Source of the DNA: Paenibacillus sp. URB8-2
Lineage (GTDB): Bacteria > Bacillota > Bacilli > Paenibacillales > Paenibacillaceae
Reading direction: 5' to 3'
Assembly (NCBI RefSeq): GCF_013393385.1
Contig: NZ_AP023239.1
Location: 5,394,001-5,458,000 of the forward strand
DNA length: 64,000 nucleotides
Both the position numbers and the translations under genes were made by a program. Under the pieces are notes generated by a model. It did no database searches, was not told where the DNA came from, and saw only the letters and a list, made by a program, of their open reading frames with translations. This document shows, one piece after another, positions 41,302 to 48,525 of this stretch (positions are counted from its first letter, which is position 1; each line of letters opens with the position of its first letter).

Positions 41302-41688
41302 ATGCATTGGTTGCTGCTGCTCGCCGCAATAGCCGCAGAGGTGGCTGGGACAACATTCATGAAGCTGTCTATGGGTTTTACGAAACTTGGTCCTTCCATT
41401 CTGCTCGCAGTCTGTTATCTGCTTAGCCTGACCATGCTGAATCTGGCGCTGAAAAGCGTCTCCATGAGTGTGGCCTACGCCGTTTGGTCCGGTGCGGGAA
41501 CCGCCTTAGTGGCGGGTATCGGCTGGGTGCTGTTCGGTGAACGGATGTCCTTATTGAAGATCGTCTGCATTCTGCTCATCATAGCGGGTGTAGCGGGGCT
41601 GAACCTGGTGGAGGAAAGCCATGGAGAGCCGAAGAATTCAGGCAGTCCGCAGCTTTCAACTCGCTCATCCGAGGGGACGGAGGTTTGA
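41302..41688 (+). CDS. SMR-family multidrug efflux protein
   Basis: 128 residues with four TM helices. WLLLLAAIAAEVAGTTFMKL contains the essential membrane-embedded Glu of EmrE-type transporters, and VSMSVAYAVWSGAGTALVAG is the third-helix signature. A hydrophilic tail of about 25 residues is unusual for the family. SMR proteins act as dimers exchanging H+ for cationic drugs or guanidinium. GAGGTG precedes the ATG. Confidence 0.9.
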   Translation: MHWLLLLAAIAAEVAGTTFMKLSMGFTKLGPSILLAVCYLLSLTMLNLALKSVSMSVAYAVWSGAGTALVAGIGWVLFGERMSLLKIVCILLIIAGVAGLNLVEESHGEPKNSGSPQLSTRSSEGTEV

Positions 41689-41740
41689 GTCATTAATGGG
41701 GGAGCTTTGACGATGACGATTTTATTTTTGTAGGAGGGAC

Positions 41741-42382
41741 ATGCTTTTGGAAACATTGAATCGGATAGCCATCATAGGTGGAACAGGCAGAGCGGGCCGT
41801 TACCTTGCGCAAAAAGCGTTGGAAAGCGGCTATCACGTTCGTATGCTTGCCAGAAATCCGGACAAAGCATTCATTAAAGATGACAGATTACAGGTGATTG
41901 CCGGAGATGCCCGAAACATACAAGACCTTCGTTCTCTGCTGGAAGGCTGCCATGCCGTTATTAATACCTTCGGGCAACCCGCAAAAGATACACCGCTGTA
42001 CAGCAGCGTAACCCATACTGTTCTCACGGTCATGCAGGAGTATGGAATCACAAGGTATATTGGCGTTGCAGGCGGGTCGCTGAATGTTCAGGGCGACAGG
42101 AAGTCATTTCTAAACCGAATAGCGTCCACCCTGTTCTACATTCTGTTCGGCAAGATGATCGCAGACAGAAAAAAAGAACTGGATCTGCTTATGAAAAGCG
42201 ATATCCAATGGACCCTCGTGCGTCTGCCATTTGTAGTTGAGGGTTTGGAAACGGGCCATATCAAGGAAAATTTAAGGGATATCCCGGGAAGAAACATTAC
42301 GAATTCCGACATAGCCAAATTCCTCGTCAGTCAGGTTAATGAAATGAAATATGTAAAAAGAACGCCTTGTATCTCAAATTGA
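41741..42382 (+). CDS. NAD(P)-binding protein (NmrA/SDR-like)
   Basis: 213 residues. The Rossmann signature is RIAIIGGTGRAGRYLAQKAL (GxxGxxG), with VRMLARNPDKAF and VIAGDARNIQDLRSLLEGCH. This is an atypical SDR5-type (YwnB/YesF-like) fold without a clear YxxxK catalytic pair. GGAGG precedes ATG 41741 by only 3 nt; TTG 41747 at about 9 nt spacing is a possible alternative. It is the third gene of the TetR-SMR operon. Confidence 0.8.
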   Translation: MLLETLNRIAIIGGTGRAGRYLAQKALESGYHVRMLARNPDKAFIKDDRLQVIAGDARNIQDLRSLLEGCHAVINTFGQPAKDTPLYSSVTHTVLTVMQEYGITRYIGVAGGSLNVQGDRKSFLNRIASTLFYILFGKMIADRKKELDLLMKSDIQWTLVRLPFVVEGLETGHIKENLRDIPGRNITNSDIAKFLVSQVNEMKYVKRTPCISN

Positions 42383-42532
42383 CGCAAAAGGAACCCAGCC
42401 TTGAATAGACGAGGTTCCCTGATTGGCTATTACGTTTCAACCGACGCCGACGACCCGGTCAAAGAACCGGTGCTCGGGTGGGCGGGGCAAACATTTTGGT
42501 TATTTGAGCAATGCGGAACATCCATATCCGGT

Positions 42533-43672
42533 TTATTTGGGCGACAAGCTGTACGTCACCGTTCTGCCTTTGTCGTCCGCAAGCGAACGGTACGTCAGCG
42601 TCAGCCGGTTCCCGTCGCGCTTGGTCAGAATAAGCATTCTTGCCAGCACGTAGGGATCCTGGCCGTCGGACTTCTCCCAGTCCTTCCAATCCTCCGGCGT
42701 TGCCACTTCCTTGTTCAGATTAACGGTGGCATCCGTGCCGGTATGGATTAAATACAAGTGGGACGTATCGACGAAGCGGATGATCAGCACGTCGGGAGCG
42801 GCATATTTAACGGTGAACGCGCCGCTCTGTCCGGTAAGCGCCTCTATGTCGTACAGCTTGCCGAGACTGCCGTCGCCGTTAATATACTGCACGCTGTCGT
42901 CGCCACTCATATACAGCTGCGTGGACGCGACCTTCGGATTTTCCGAATAAGCCGGAACCATGAGATGAAAGTCCATCTGCTTGACGATTTTGCCGTCCCG
43001 GATCAGCGCCTGGTATACATTGCTGAAATTAGTGAACATGGCATAGTGGTTGTCGCTTAATACAAGCAGATGCGTGCCCCCAGCCACTGTCTTAATCTCC
43101 AAGTTATGCATATACGGCGATACAATCAGAGGCAGCTTGCCCAGAAGCGCCGGCTTTCCCGAGGCGGAGCGGGAGGCGTAGACTTCGCCTGTATGCTGTG
43201 ATACCCAATACGTCATGTCCGGAACGGCTGCCGTGGTAAACCGGGTCTCATCGCTGATGCTCAGACTGCCGCTGCCCGGTTCACGCGCAATTTTGCCCCC
43301 AAGCACGCCTGTTCCGCTTACAAGCGGGATTTGGACAGTGCCTGCCGCAATGCGGACCGGCTTCGCGAGCTGAAATACGGTTCCGTTCACCGTAGCGGCT
43401 TTGGAGCCGGCCGTTACCGCAATCTGCCGTCCGGGACGCGTCAGAACGGCCGTTTTGGATGCCTGATTCCATACGACCGAATATCCCATATTGATCGCCA
43501 AGGTTTTGAGGGGCACCCATGTTGTTCCCGCCGAAACGATTGCCTTGCTTGCAAGATCCAAATTCTTATAATTCAGCAAAATCGGGGAAACCTCTGCTCC
43601 AAACGCCGTACTTGCGCCCCAGCCGAGCACCGCCGCCAGAACAACGGCTGCCAGTTTGCCAGTTCTCATCAT
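42533..43672 (-). CDS. Secreted copper-amine-oxidase-N-like (stalk domain) protein
   Basis: 379 residues. The signal peptide (MRTGKLAAVVLAAVLGWGAS, cut near AFGAE) is followed by a stalk domain (about residues 30-140: ILLNYKNLDLASKAIVSAGT, TWVPLKTLAINMGYSVVWN). A beta-rich region that looks like a propeller or WD-type fold comes next (ETRFTTAAVPDMTYWVSQHT onward). GGAGG precedes the ATG. Stalk domains are abundant in Paenibacillus surface proteins; the function is unknown. It is monocistronic. Confidence 0.75.
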   Translation of the reverse strand: MMRTGKLAAVVLAAVLGWGASTAFGAEVSPILLNYKNLDLASKAIVSAGTTWVPLKTLAINMGYSVVWNQASKTAVLTRPGRQIAVTAGSKAATVNGTVFQLAKPVRIAAGTVQIPLVSGTGVLGGKIAREPGSGSLSISDETRFTTAAVPDMTYWVSQHTGEVYASRSASGKPALLGKLPLIVSPYMHNLEIKTVAGGTHLLVLSDNHYAMFTNFSNVYQALIRDGKIVKQMDFHLMVPAYSENPKVASTQLYMSGDDSVQYINGDGSLGKLYDIEALTGQSGAFTVKYAAPDVLIIRFVDTSHLYLIHTGTDATVNLNKEVATPEDWKDWEKSDGQDPYVLARMLILTKRDGNRLTLTYRSLADDKGRTVTYSLSPK

Positions 43673-43786
43673 TACAAGCCTCCTCTTCGTGTCTTTTCCT
43701 TAATAGTTGGACGAAATTACCTGGAAAAAGTTTCATAATCCGGGGAATCAGCAGCAAATGGATGTTTATACGATTTGTATAGTACG

Positions 43787-43827
43787 ACAAAAAAACGGAT
43801 ACCGTCCTTAAGGGGACGATATCCGTT
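43787..43827 (-). terminator. Terminator after pbuX
   Basis: On the minus strand AACGGATA-TCGTCC pairs with GGACGG-TATCCGTT (arms 43794-43801 and 43820-43827), followed by TTTTTTT. Confidence 0.85.
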
Positions 43828-43871
43828 GATTTTAATCGGGCCGCTCAGCTTCTCCATGTCTTTGCGGATAA

Positions 43872-45185
43872 TCAGGCCTGCTGCTGCGCTTCCTGCGCGG
43901 CGGCAGGAGCCGGCATTTCCCGGGCATCCTTTGTCTTCGACAGGAAGATATTCGGGACAATCGCGGTCAGCGAGCCGGACACGATGCCGTTCTGCAGCAG
44001 CATTCTGGCGAACTCCGGAAGCTGGTCGAACATTTGCGGAATCGTGGCCGAACCGAGACCGACGGCGATGCTGCAAGCGGCGATCAGCAGATTGCCATCC
44101 TTGCGCAGGTCGACCTCGGAGAGAATCGATATGCCGGAAGCCGCCACCGAACCGAACATCACAATCATGGCTCCGCCGAGCACGGCGTTCGGAACGACCG
44201 TCGTCAGCGCGGCCAATTTGGGCAACAGGCCGAGAACGACCATAATGCCGCCGGCCGCGAAGATCACATTGCGCGTCTTCACGCGGGTAAGCGAAATCAG
44301 GCCGACATTTTGCGAGAAGGCGGTATATGGAAAAGCGTTAAACAGGCCGCCGAGCATAATCGCCAGACCTTCGGATCGGAGGCCGTTAACGACCTGCTTC
44401 GGCTCCACCTTCTGCTCCGTCACCCGGCCAACGGCAAAGTATACGCCCGTCGATTCCACCATGCTGACGATATTGACGATAATCATCGTAAAGATCGCGG
44501 TAAGACTGAATTCCGGACGGCCGAAGTAGAACGGCTGGGCGACGCTGACCCAGGAGGCACTGCCGACGGAAGTAAAATGGACCATGCCAAGAAAATAAGC
44601 AACCGCCGTTCCGGCCACAAGGCCCACCAGCACGGAAACGGAACGCAGAAATCCGGTGGCGAAGCGGTTCACAAGCAGTATGACCACAAGCGTAATCAGC
44701 GCCAGCAGCAGATTGCGAGGCTGTCCGAAATCGGCGCTGCCTTCGCCGCCTGCGGCGTTCTTCATCGCTACCGGAATCAGCGACAGACCGATAATCGTGA
44801 CGACCGAGCCGGTTACGATGGTGGGAAAGAACTTAAGCAGCCGGCCGTACAGCGGCGCGGCCAGCACGACGAACAGGCCGGAGAGAATAATCGCCCCATA
44901 GGCCGTTGCCAGATTGGAGCTGGAGGCGACGGCGATAATCGGACCGACCGCCGTAAACGTGCAGCCGAGGATGACCGGCAGTCGGCTGCCGAAATATTTG
45001 GTGCCCATAACCTGGAGCAGCGTCGCCAGCCCGCAGGTGAACAGGTCGGCGGCAATCAGATAGGCCATCTGCTCGCCGGTAAGTTTCAGCGCGCCGCCGA
45101 CAATCAGCGGAACGACGACCGCGCCCGCATACATTGCCAGCACATGCTGGAGTCCGAGTGTAAATACTTTGCGCTTGCTTAACAT
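43872..45185 (-). CDS. pbuX: Xanthine permease (NCS2 family)
   Basis: A 437-residue membrane protein with about 14 helices. LGLQHVLAMYAGAVVVPLIV opens the family. The conserved NCS2 region near helix 10 is FAAGGIMVVLGLLPKLAALT, with VVPNAVLGGAMIVMFGSVAA, and the signature Glu lies in SMVESTGVYFAVGR. It imports xanthine with protons. It overlaps xpt by 7 bp and shares its guanine riboswitch control. Confidence 0.9.
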   Translation of the reverse strand: MLSKRKVFTLGLQHVLAMYAGAVVVPLIVGGALKLTGEQMAYLIAADLFTCGLATLLQVMGTKYFGSRLPVILGCTFTAVGPIIAVASSSNLATAYGAIILSGLFVVLAAPLYGRLLKFFPTIVTGSVVTIIGLSLIPVAMKNAAGGEGSADFGQPRNLLLALITLVVILLVNRFATGFLRSVSVLVGLVAGTAVAYFLGMVHFTSVGSASWVSVAQPFYFGRPEFSLTAIFTMIIVNIVSMVESTGVYFAVGRVTEQKVEPKQVVNGLRSEGLAIMLGGLFNAFPYTAFSQNVGLISLTRVKTRNVIFAAGGIMVVLGLLPKLAALTTVVPNAVLGGAMIVMFGSVAASGISILSEVDLRKDGNLLIAACSIAVGLGSATIPQMFDQLPEFARMLLQNGIVSGSLTAIVPNIFLSKTKDAREMPAPAAAQEAQQQA

Positions 45186-45784
45186 GATGCACTCTCCTTG
45201 ATGCTTTCTTCACTGTCTATAAAATGTACTTCTCCCGGCGCCATCGCCGAAATCCGGGCCAGCGAATGAACCTCCACGCCCATGTCCTCCAGCAGCCCGC
45301 GGCCTTCCTGAAAGCTCTTCTCAATGACGCAGCCGACGCCCAGCAGCTCCGCTCCCGCTTCGCGCACGATATCGACCAGGCCCACCAGGGCCGCGCCCGT
45401 GGCGAGAAAATCGTCGACGATAAGCACCTTGTCGCCGGGGCCGAGGTATTTTTGCGAAATGCTGATTTGATACGATTCCTGACGCGTAAACGAATGGACC
45501 GGAGCCGAATACACCTGCTCGGAGAGGGTTATGACCTTCTTCTTCTTGGCATATACAAACGGAACGCCCAGTGCGATTGACGCCGCCATAGCAAACTGGA
45601 TGCCGCTCGCCTCGATCGTCAGCACCTTCGTAATCGGTCTGCCGCCGAATATCCGGCCGAATTCCTTCCCGATTTCGAGCGCCAGGCCGGTATCGACCTG
45701 ATGATTCAGAAACGAGTCCACCTTCAGCACCGTATCGGACAAGATCTGTCCTTCCCGTCTAATGCGTTCTTCCAACACTTTCAT
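45179..45784 (-). CDS. xpt: Xanthine phosphoribosyltransferase
   Basis: A 201-residue purine salvage enzyme that makes XMP from xanthine and PRPP. VLIVDDFLATGAALVGLVDI is the PRPP-binding motif, and VLTIEASGIQFAMAASIALG and YAKKKKVITLSEQVYSAPVH are typical of Xpt. ATG 45784 has GGTGGAAG upstream and matches the family start; in-frame upstream codons are leader. It is the first gene of xpt-pbuX and lies downstream of a guanine riboswitch, its terminator and one structured repeat. Confidence 0.93.
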   Translation of the reverse strand: MKVLEERIRREGQILSDTVLKVDSFLNHQVDTGLALEIGKEFGRIFGGRPITKVLTIEASGIQFAMAASIALGVPFVYAKKKKVITLSEQVYSAPVHSFTRQESYQISISQKYLGPGDKVLIVDDFLATGAALVGLVDIVREAGAELLGVGCVIEKSFQEGRGLLEDMGVEVHSLARISAMAPGEVHFIDSEESIKESASC

Positions 45785-45891
45785 CTTACTTCCACCGCTC
45801 CTTCTTCCTTCCGGAAACATAAAATAGCCCCGCAAAGCGCAGCTTGGGCTCGAAGCCGCTCAGAACATTTGCAAGGACCCTAAAAACCATC

Positions 45892-45998
45892 AAGAAGAAA
45901 CGCCTGACGGCGTCTTTCAAGACGCAAGTGCGTTTCTCGTAGAAATACAAGGTCTTTTATAAGCGTGAAACTTATAAATTCTTGTATTTTAAAAAAGG
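45892..45998 (+). repeat. Structured repeat, copy 3 (subtype A)
   Basis: Stems are AGAAACGC/GCGTTTCT, GCC-TGAC-GGC, GCGTCTT/AAGACGC, AAATACAAG/CTTGTATTT and TATAAG/CTTATA. Base changes relative to copies 1, 2 and 4 keep the pairing. It lies between the riboswitch terminator and xpt, inside the xpt leader. Confidence 0.85.
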
Positions 45999-46035
45999 AC
46001 AGATTCCTTGAGCGTTTCTCTCAAGTGAATCTGTC
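45991..46035 (-). terminator. Expression-platform terminator of the xpt riboswitch
   Basis: On the minus strand GACAGATTC-a-CTTGAG pairs with CTCAAG-g-AATCTGTC, followed by CTTTTTTT. It stands about 75 nt after the aptamer. Confidence 0.75.
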
Positions 46036-46110
46036 ACTCCAGGTTATTATCCCTTATGGTGCAACACGTCAGGCGTGTCCGCGCCGCCTCTAACCCCGGA
46101 CGCGCTGTTC

Positions 46111-46181
46111 ACTCATAGTCGGACAATTGCGATGGTCATCCGGTAGAAACTTATGGGCCGTATCCCCATGATTATATGAGT
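46111..46181 (-). ncRNA. Purine (guanine) riboswitch of xpt-pbuX
   Basis: On the minus strand P1 is ACTCATA/TATGAGT, followed by the conserved TATAATC junction, P2 (GTTTCTACC boundary), and TGTCCGACTATGAGT. The specificity base in CGACTAT is C, which pairs with guanine or hypoxanthine (adenine riboswitches have T). Ligand binding should favour the downstream terminator and shut off xpt-pbuX. Confidence 0.9.
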
Positions 46182-46206
46182 TAAATCATTCTTTTTTTGT
46201 AATATT

Positions 46207-46315
46207 AAGAAGAAACGGCTTCGCCGTCCTCTGGAAGAGGAAGGCATCCGTTTCTCGTAAAAATATCAGGTTAAGGATAAGCGCGAAGCTTATACTTTCT
46301 GATATTTAAAAAAGG
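46207..46315 (+). repeat. Structured repeat, copy 4 (subtype B)
   Basis: Stems are AGAAACGG/CCGTTTCT, ACGGC-TTC-GCCGT, CCTCT-GGA-AGAGG, AAATATCAG/CTGATATTT and ATAAGC-GCGAA-GCTTAT. It lies between the probable xpt promoter and the riboswitch aptamer. The flanking T-tract (minus strand) is preceded only by a weak GCCCT/AGGGC stem. Confidence 0.85.
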
Positions 46316-46325
46316 CACGCCCTCT

Positions 46326-46355
46326 ATATTACACGGTATGTCTTATTCTTGACAA
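46326..46355 (-). promoter_or_regulatory. Probable xpt-pbuX promoter
   Basis: On the minus strand TTGTCA (46355-46350) is followed by TGTAAT at 16 bp or TAATAT at 18 bp. It would place repeat copy 4 within the transcribed leader, upstream of the riboswitch. Confidence 0.5.
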
Positions 46356-46435
46356 GGGCTTTTTTCGGCTGAAAAACACCCGGTTGACCGGCCATCCTTT
46401 AATCTTCACCCCACCCCTAAAGGCTCCCGCCGGAA

Positions 46436-46464
46436 TTGACAGATTACCCGACCGGTTATATACT
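46436..46464 (+). promoter_or_regulatory. Sigma-A promoter of the Gfo/Idh gene
   Basis: TTGACA (46436-46441), an exact 17-bp spacer and TATACT (46459-46464). Confidence 0.75.
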
Positions 46465-46498
46465 CTAGGGAAATGTCAAGCACTTTTTCTGTGAATTC

Positions 46499-46512
46499 TG
46501 CACATATGTGCA
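46499..46512. promoter_or_regulatory. Perfect palindrome in the Gfo/Idh leader
   Basis: TGCACATATGTGCA, about 30 bp after the expected transcription start and 50 bp before the start codon. It is a candidate repressor site; no regulator gene is adjacent. Confidence 0.5.
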
Positions 46513-46564
46513 TTAGGTGAGGGAGTCAAACCCAGGTTCAAACATGCGAAACGGAGGGATTGAT

Positions 46565-47530
46565 TTGAGCACACTCAAATGGGGCATTATCGGACCGGGA
46601 GGAATCGCCCGGGAATTCGCCGAGGCCATACAGAAATACGGCGGCACGCTGTATGCTGTGGGATCGCGCAATCTGGATAAAGCGCAGCACTTCGCCGAAC
46701 AATACGGGGTCACCAAAGCTTACGGCGATTATGATGAAATGCTGCAGGACCCCGAAATTGACGCCGTCTACGTCTCCACCCCGCACAGCAATCACTACGA
46801 ATATATAATAGAAAGCCTGAAACAAGGCAAGCACGTGCTTGCGGAGAAGGCGATCACCGTCAATATCGGCCAGTTGCGGGAAATTGCGTCATTGGCCGAA
46901 GAGAAAGGGCTGGTCGTGGCGGAAGCGATGACGATCTACCACATGCCTTTGTACGCCAAGCTGCGGGAAATTCTGGACAGCGGCAAAATCGGCCCGCTTA
47001 AAATGGTCCAAGTGTCCTTCGGAAGCCATAAGGAATACGATGTGAACAACCGTTTCTTCAATAAAGACCTGGCCGGGGGAGCGCTGCTCGATATCGGCAC
47101 CTATGCCCTGTCGTTCGCCCGTTATTTCCTGTCTGCACAGCCGCATGAAGTTCTAACCACTGTCAAGCCGTTCGAGACCGGCGTCGACGAGCAGTCGGGC
47201 ATTATTCTGAAGAACAAGGCCGACGAGATGGCAGTCGTCTCATTGACGATGCGCGCCAAAATGCCGAAAAGAGGCGTCGTCGCCGGTGAGAACGGGTTTA
47301 TTACCGTAGATAACTTCCCCCGCGCCTCCAAAGCCGTCATTCAATACCTGGACGGAACGACGGAAACAGTCGAAGCCGGAGAGACGGATGCGGCCCTCCA
47401 GTATGAAATCAAGGACATGGAGCAGGCGATCCAGTCGGCCAGAAGCGCCACGCTTCAGCTGTCTCTGGACGTGATGGAAATCATGAGCAATGTCAGAGGT
47501 CAGTGGGGCATAACCTATCCTTTTGAATAA
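46565..47530 (+). CDS. Gfo/Idh/MocA-family oxidoreductase
   Basis: A 321-residue NAD(P)-dependent dehydrogenase. The Rossmann motif is KWGIIGPGGIAREFAEAIQK. The signature Lys is in HVLAEKAITVNIGQLREIA (EKP-like, here EKA). The C-terminal substrate domain contains GALLDIGTYALSFARYFL. TTG 46565 has GGAGGG 6 nt upstream, and the family motif begins within five residues; ATG 46517 and 46544 lie upstream without ribosome binding sites. The substrate, probably a sugar or inositol derivative, is unknown. Confidence 0.85.
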   Translation: MSTLKWGIIGPGGIAREFAEAIQKYGGTLYAVGSRNLDKAQHFAEQYGVTKAYGDYDEMLQDPEIDAVYVSTPHSNHYEYIIESLKQGKHVLAEKAITVNIGQLREIASLAEEKGLVVAEAMTIYHMPLYAKLREILDSGKIGPLKMVQVSFGSHKEYDVNNRFFNKDLAGGALLDIGTYALSFARYFLSAQPHEVLTTVKPFETGVDEQSGIILKNKADEMAVVSLTMRAKMPKRGVVAGENGFITVDNFPRASKAVIQYLDGTTETVEAGETDAALQYEIKDMEQAIQSARSATLQLSLDVMEIMSNVRGQWGITYPFE

Positions 47531-47558
47531 AGGCATTTTCACATTGAGCTGTTCCGCA

Positions 47559-47607
47559 AAAAAATAACCGGTCCATGCACGAAAGCATCGTGGTGGACCG
47601 GTTTTGT
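47559..47607. terminator. Bidirectional terminator between Gfo/Idh and ArsR genes
   Basis: AACCGGTCCA (47566-47575) pairs with TGGACCGGTT (47594-47603). A-rich sequence precedes it and TTGTTT follows. Confidence 0.85.
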
Positions 47608-47928
47608 TTATTTTTCATTTTCGACGATATGCTTCAGGATGGACAGCTTATTGCTCCAGAACCGTTCATAATACGACAGCCACTCCCGAAGCTCCTTCAG
47701 AGGTTCCGGCTGAAGCCGGTACAGCTTCTCCCTGCCGACTTTGCGGCCGCTCACCAGTTCCGCCTCCGACAGAATATGCAGATGCTTGGCAATGGCCGTG
47801 CGGCTTACCGGAAAATGGGCGGCAATTTCGGAGATCGGCCTCTCCTTCTCGGAAAGCAGCCTCAGCACCTGCCTGCGGGTCGGATCGGCAATCGCCTGAA
47901 ACACATCATGCTTCTCCGCCGCCGCCAT
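47608..47928 (-). CDS. ArsR/SdpR-type transcriptional regulator
   Basis: 106 residues. FQAIADPTRRQVLRLLSEKE and ISEIAAHFPVSRTAIAKHLH (recognition helix) are typical of ArsR-type winged-helix repressors. VSGRKVGREKLYRLQPEPLK forms the wing. There are no metal-binding CxC pairs, so it is not a metal sensor of the ArsR/SmtB class. It begins 1 bp after the stop of the SRPBCC gene and is likely to repress this two-gene operon through ACCTTTTGGT sites. Confidence 0.87.
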   Translation of the reverse strand: MAAAEKHDVFQAIADPTRRQVLRLLSEKERPISEIAAHFPVSRTAIAKHLHILSEAELVSGRKVGREKLYRLQPEPLKELREWLSYYERFWSNKLSILKHIVENEK

Positions 47929-47929
47929 A

Positions 47930-48364
47930 TTAAGCCTCGGCCGCCTTTTTCAGCCGCTCCTGCACAATGGATACCCAGCCGCCCGACATCCGGCCATGAA
48001 TAACCGAGCTTTTCTCGTTCGCTTTCCCGATGAGCTCGTCCGGCTGCTTCCAGCCGCCGTGAAGCAGCGTAAACTCCGTCTTATCATCCAGTTCCTTCAA
48101 GAAGAAAGAAACCGTCCAGCCTTCGGTATCCCAAGTGAAAGTCAGGCTGTTCGGCGGATCAAGCTCCGTTACCTTGCACGGCGTCGGGCCGAAAGGCGAC
48201 TGCAGATGAAATTCATGACCGAGCTCCGCCTGAAAGTCGCTGGGCATAAACCACTGTGCGATCCCTTCCGATGTCGATACTTTATCCCATACTTTCCCGA
48301 TCGGCGCATCAATAATGACCGTCTGCACCACGTCCGGCAGATTGTTCCCGCGGTTGTCTTCCAT
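47930..48364 (-). CDS. SRPBCC (AHSA1-like) domain protein
   Basis: 144 residues. [20 protein letters not shown] and [18 protein letters not shown] start an Aha1/START-like fold. [20 protein letters not shown] and [20 protein letters not shown] complete it. It probably binds a hydrophobic ligand; the ligand is unknown. SRPBCC-ArsR pairs are a common one-operon arrangement in which the ArsR regulates the pair. The promoter (TTGACA/TATAAT) is embedded between two copies of a 13-bp repeat. Confidence 0.85.
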   Translation of the reverse strand: MEDNRGNNLPDVVQTVIIDAPIGKVWDKVSTSEGIAQWFMPSDFQAELGHEFHLQSPFGPTPCKVTELDPPNSLTFTWDTEGWTVSFFLKELDDKTEFTLLHGGWKQPDELIGKANEKSSVIHGRMSGGWVSIVQERLKKAAEA

Positions 48365-48399
48365 TGTTTTATCCCTCTTTCACCCTTTTATAAAGTAAC

Positions 48400-48450
48400 A
48401 CCTTTTGGTTTCCCTTTTTGATTATATAAAACCTTTTGGTTTCATGTCAA
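48400..48450 (-). promoter_or_regulatory. Promoter with two ArsR-type operators
   Basis: On the minus strand TTGACA (48450-48445), 18 bp, then TATAAT (48426-48421). ACCTTTTGGTTTC occurs at 48431-48443 (inside the spacer) and again at 48400-48412 (just after the expected start), 31 bp apart. The core ACC-TTTT-GGT is palindromic. Confidence 0.8.
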
Positions 48451-48488
48451 AAAGAAACGGCCTTCCTTCTTCCAGGATGCGCCGTTTC
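48449..48488 (-). terminator. Terminator after AEC carrier gene
   Basis: On the minus strand GAAACGGC (48488-48481) pairs with GCCGTTTC (48461-48454), followed by TTTTT. The T-run touches the -35 box of the SRPBCC-ArsR promoter. Confidence 0.8.
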
Positions 48489-48525
48489 ATCGAAAAACAG
48501 GAGCCGGGAGGCCCCATCGGGAGGT

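Noticed and set aside
44034..45182. Plus-strand frame of 382 codons opposite pbuX
   Set aside because: Antisense shadow of a membrane protein gene; biased to Arg, Asn, Gln and His, with no start signals.
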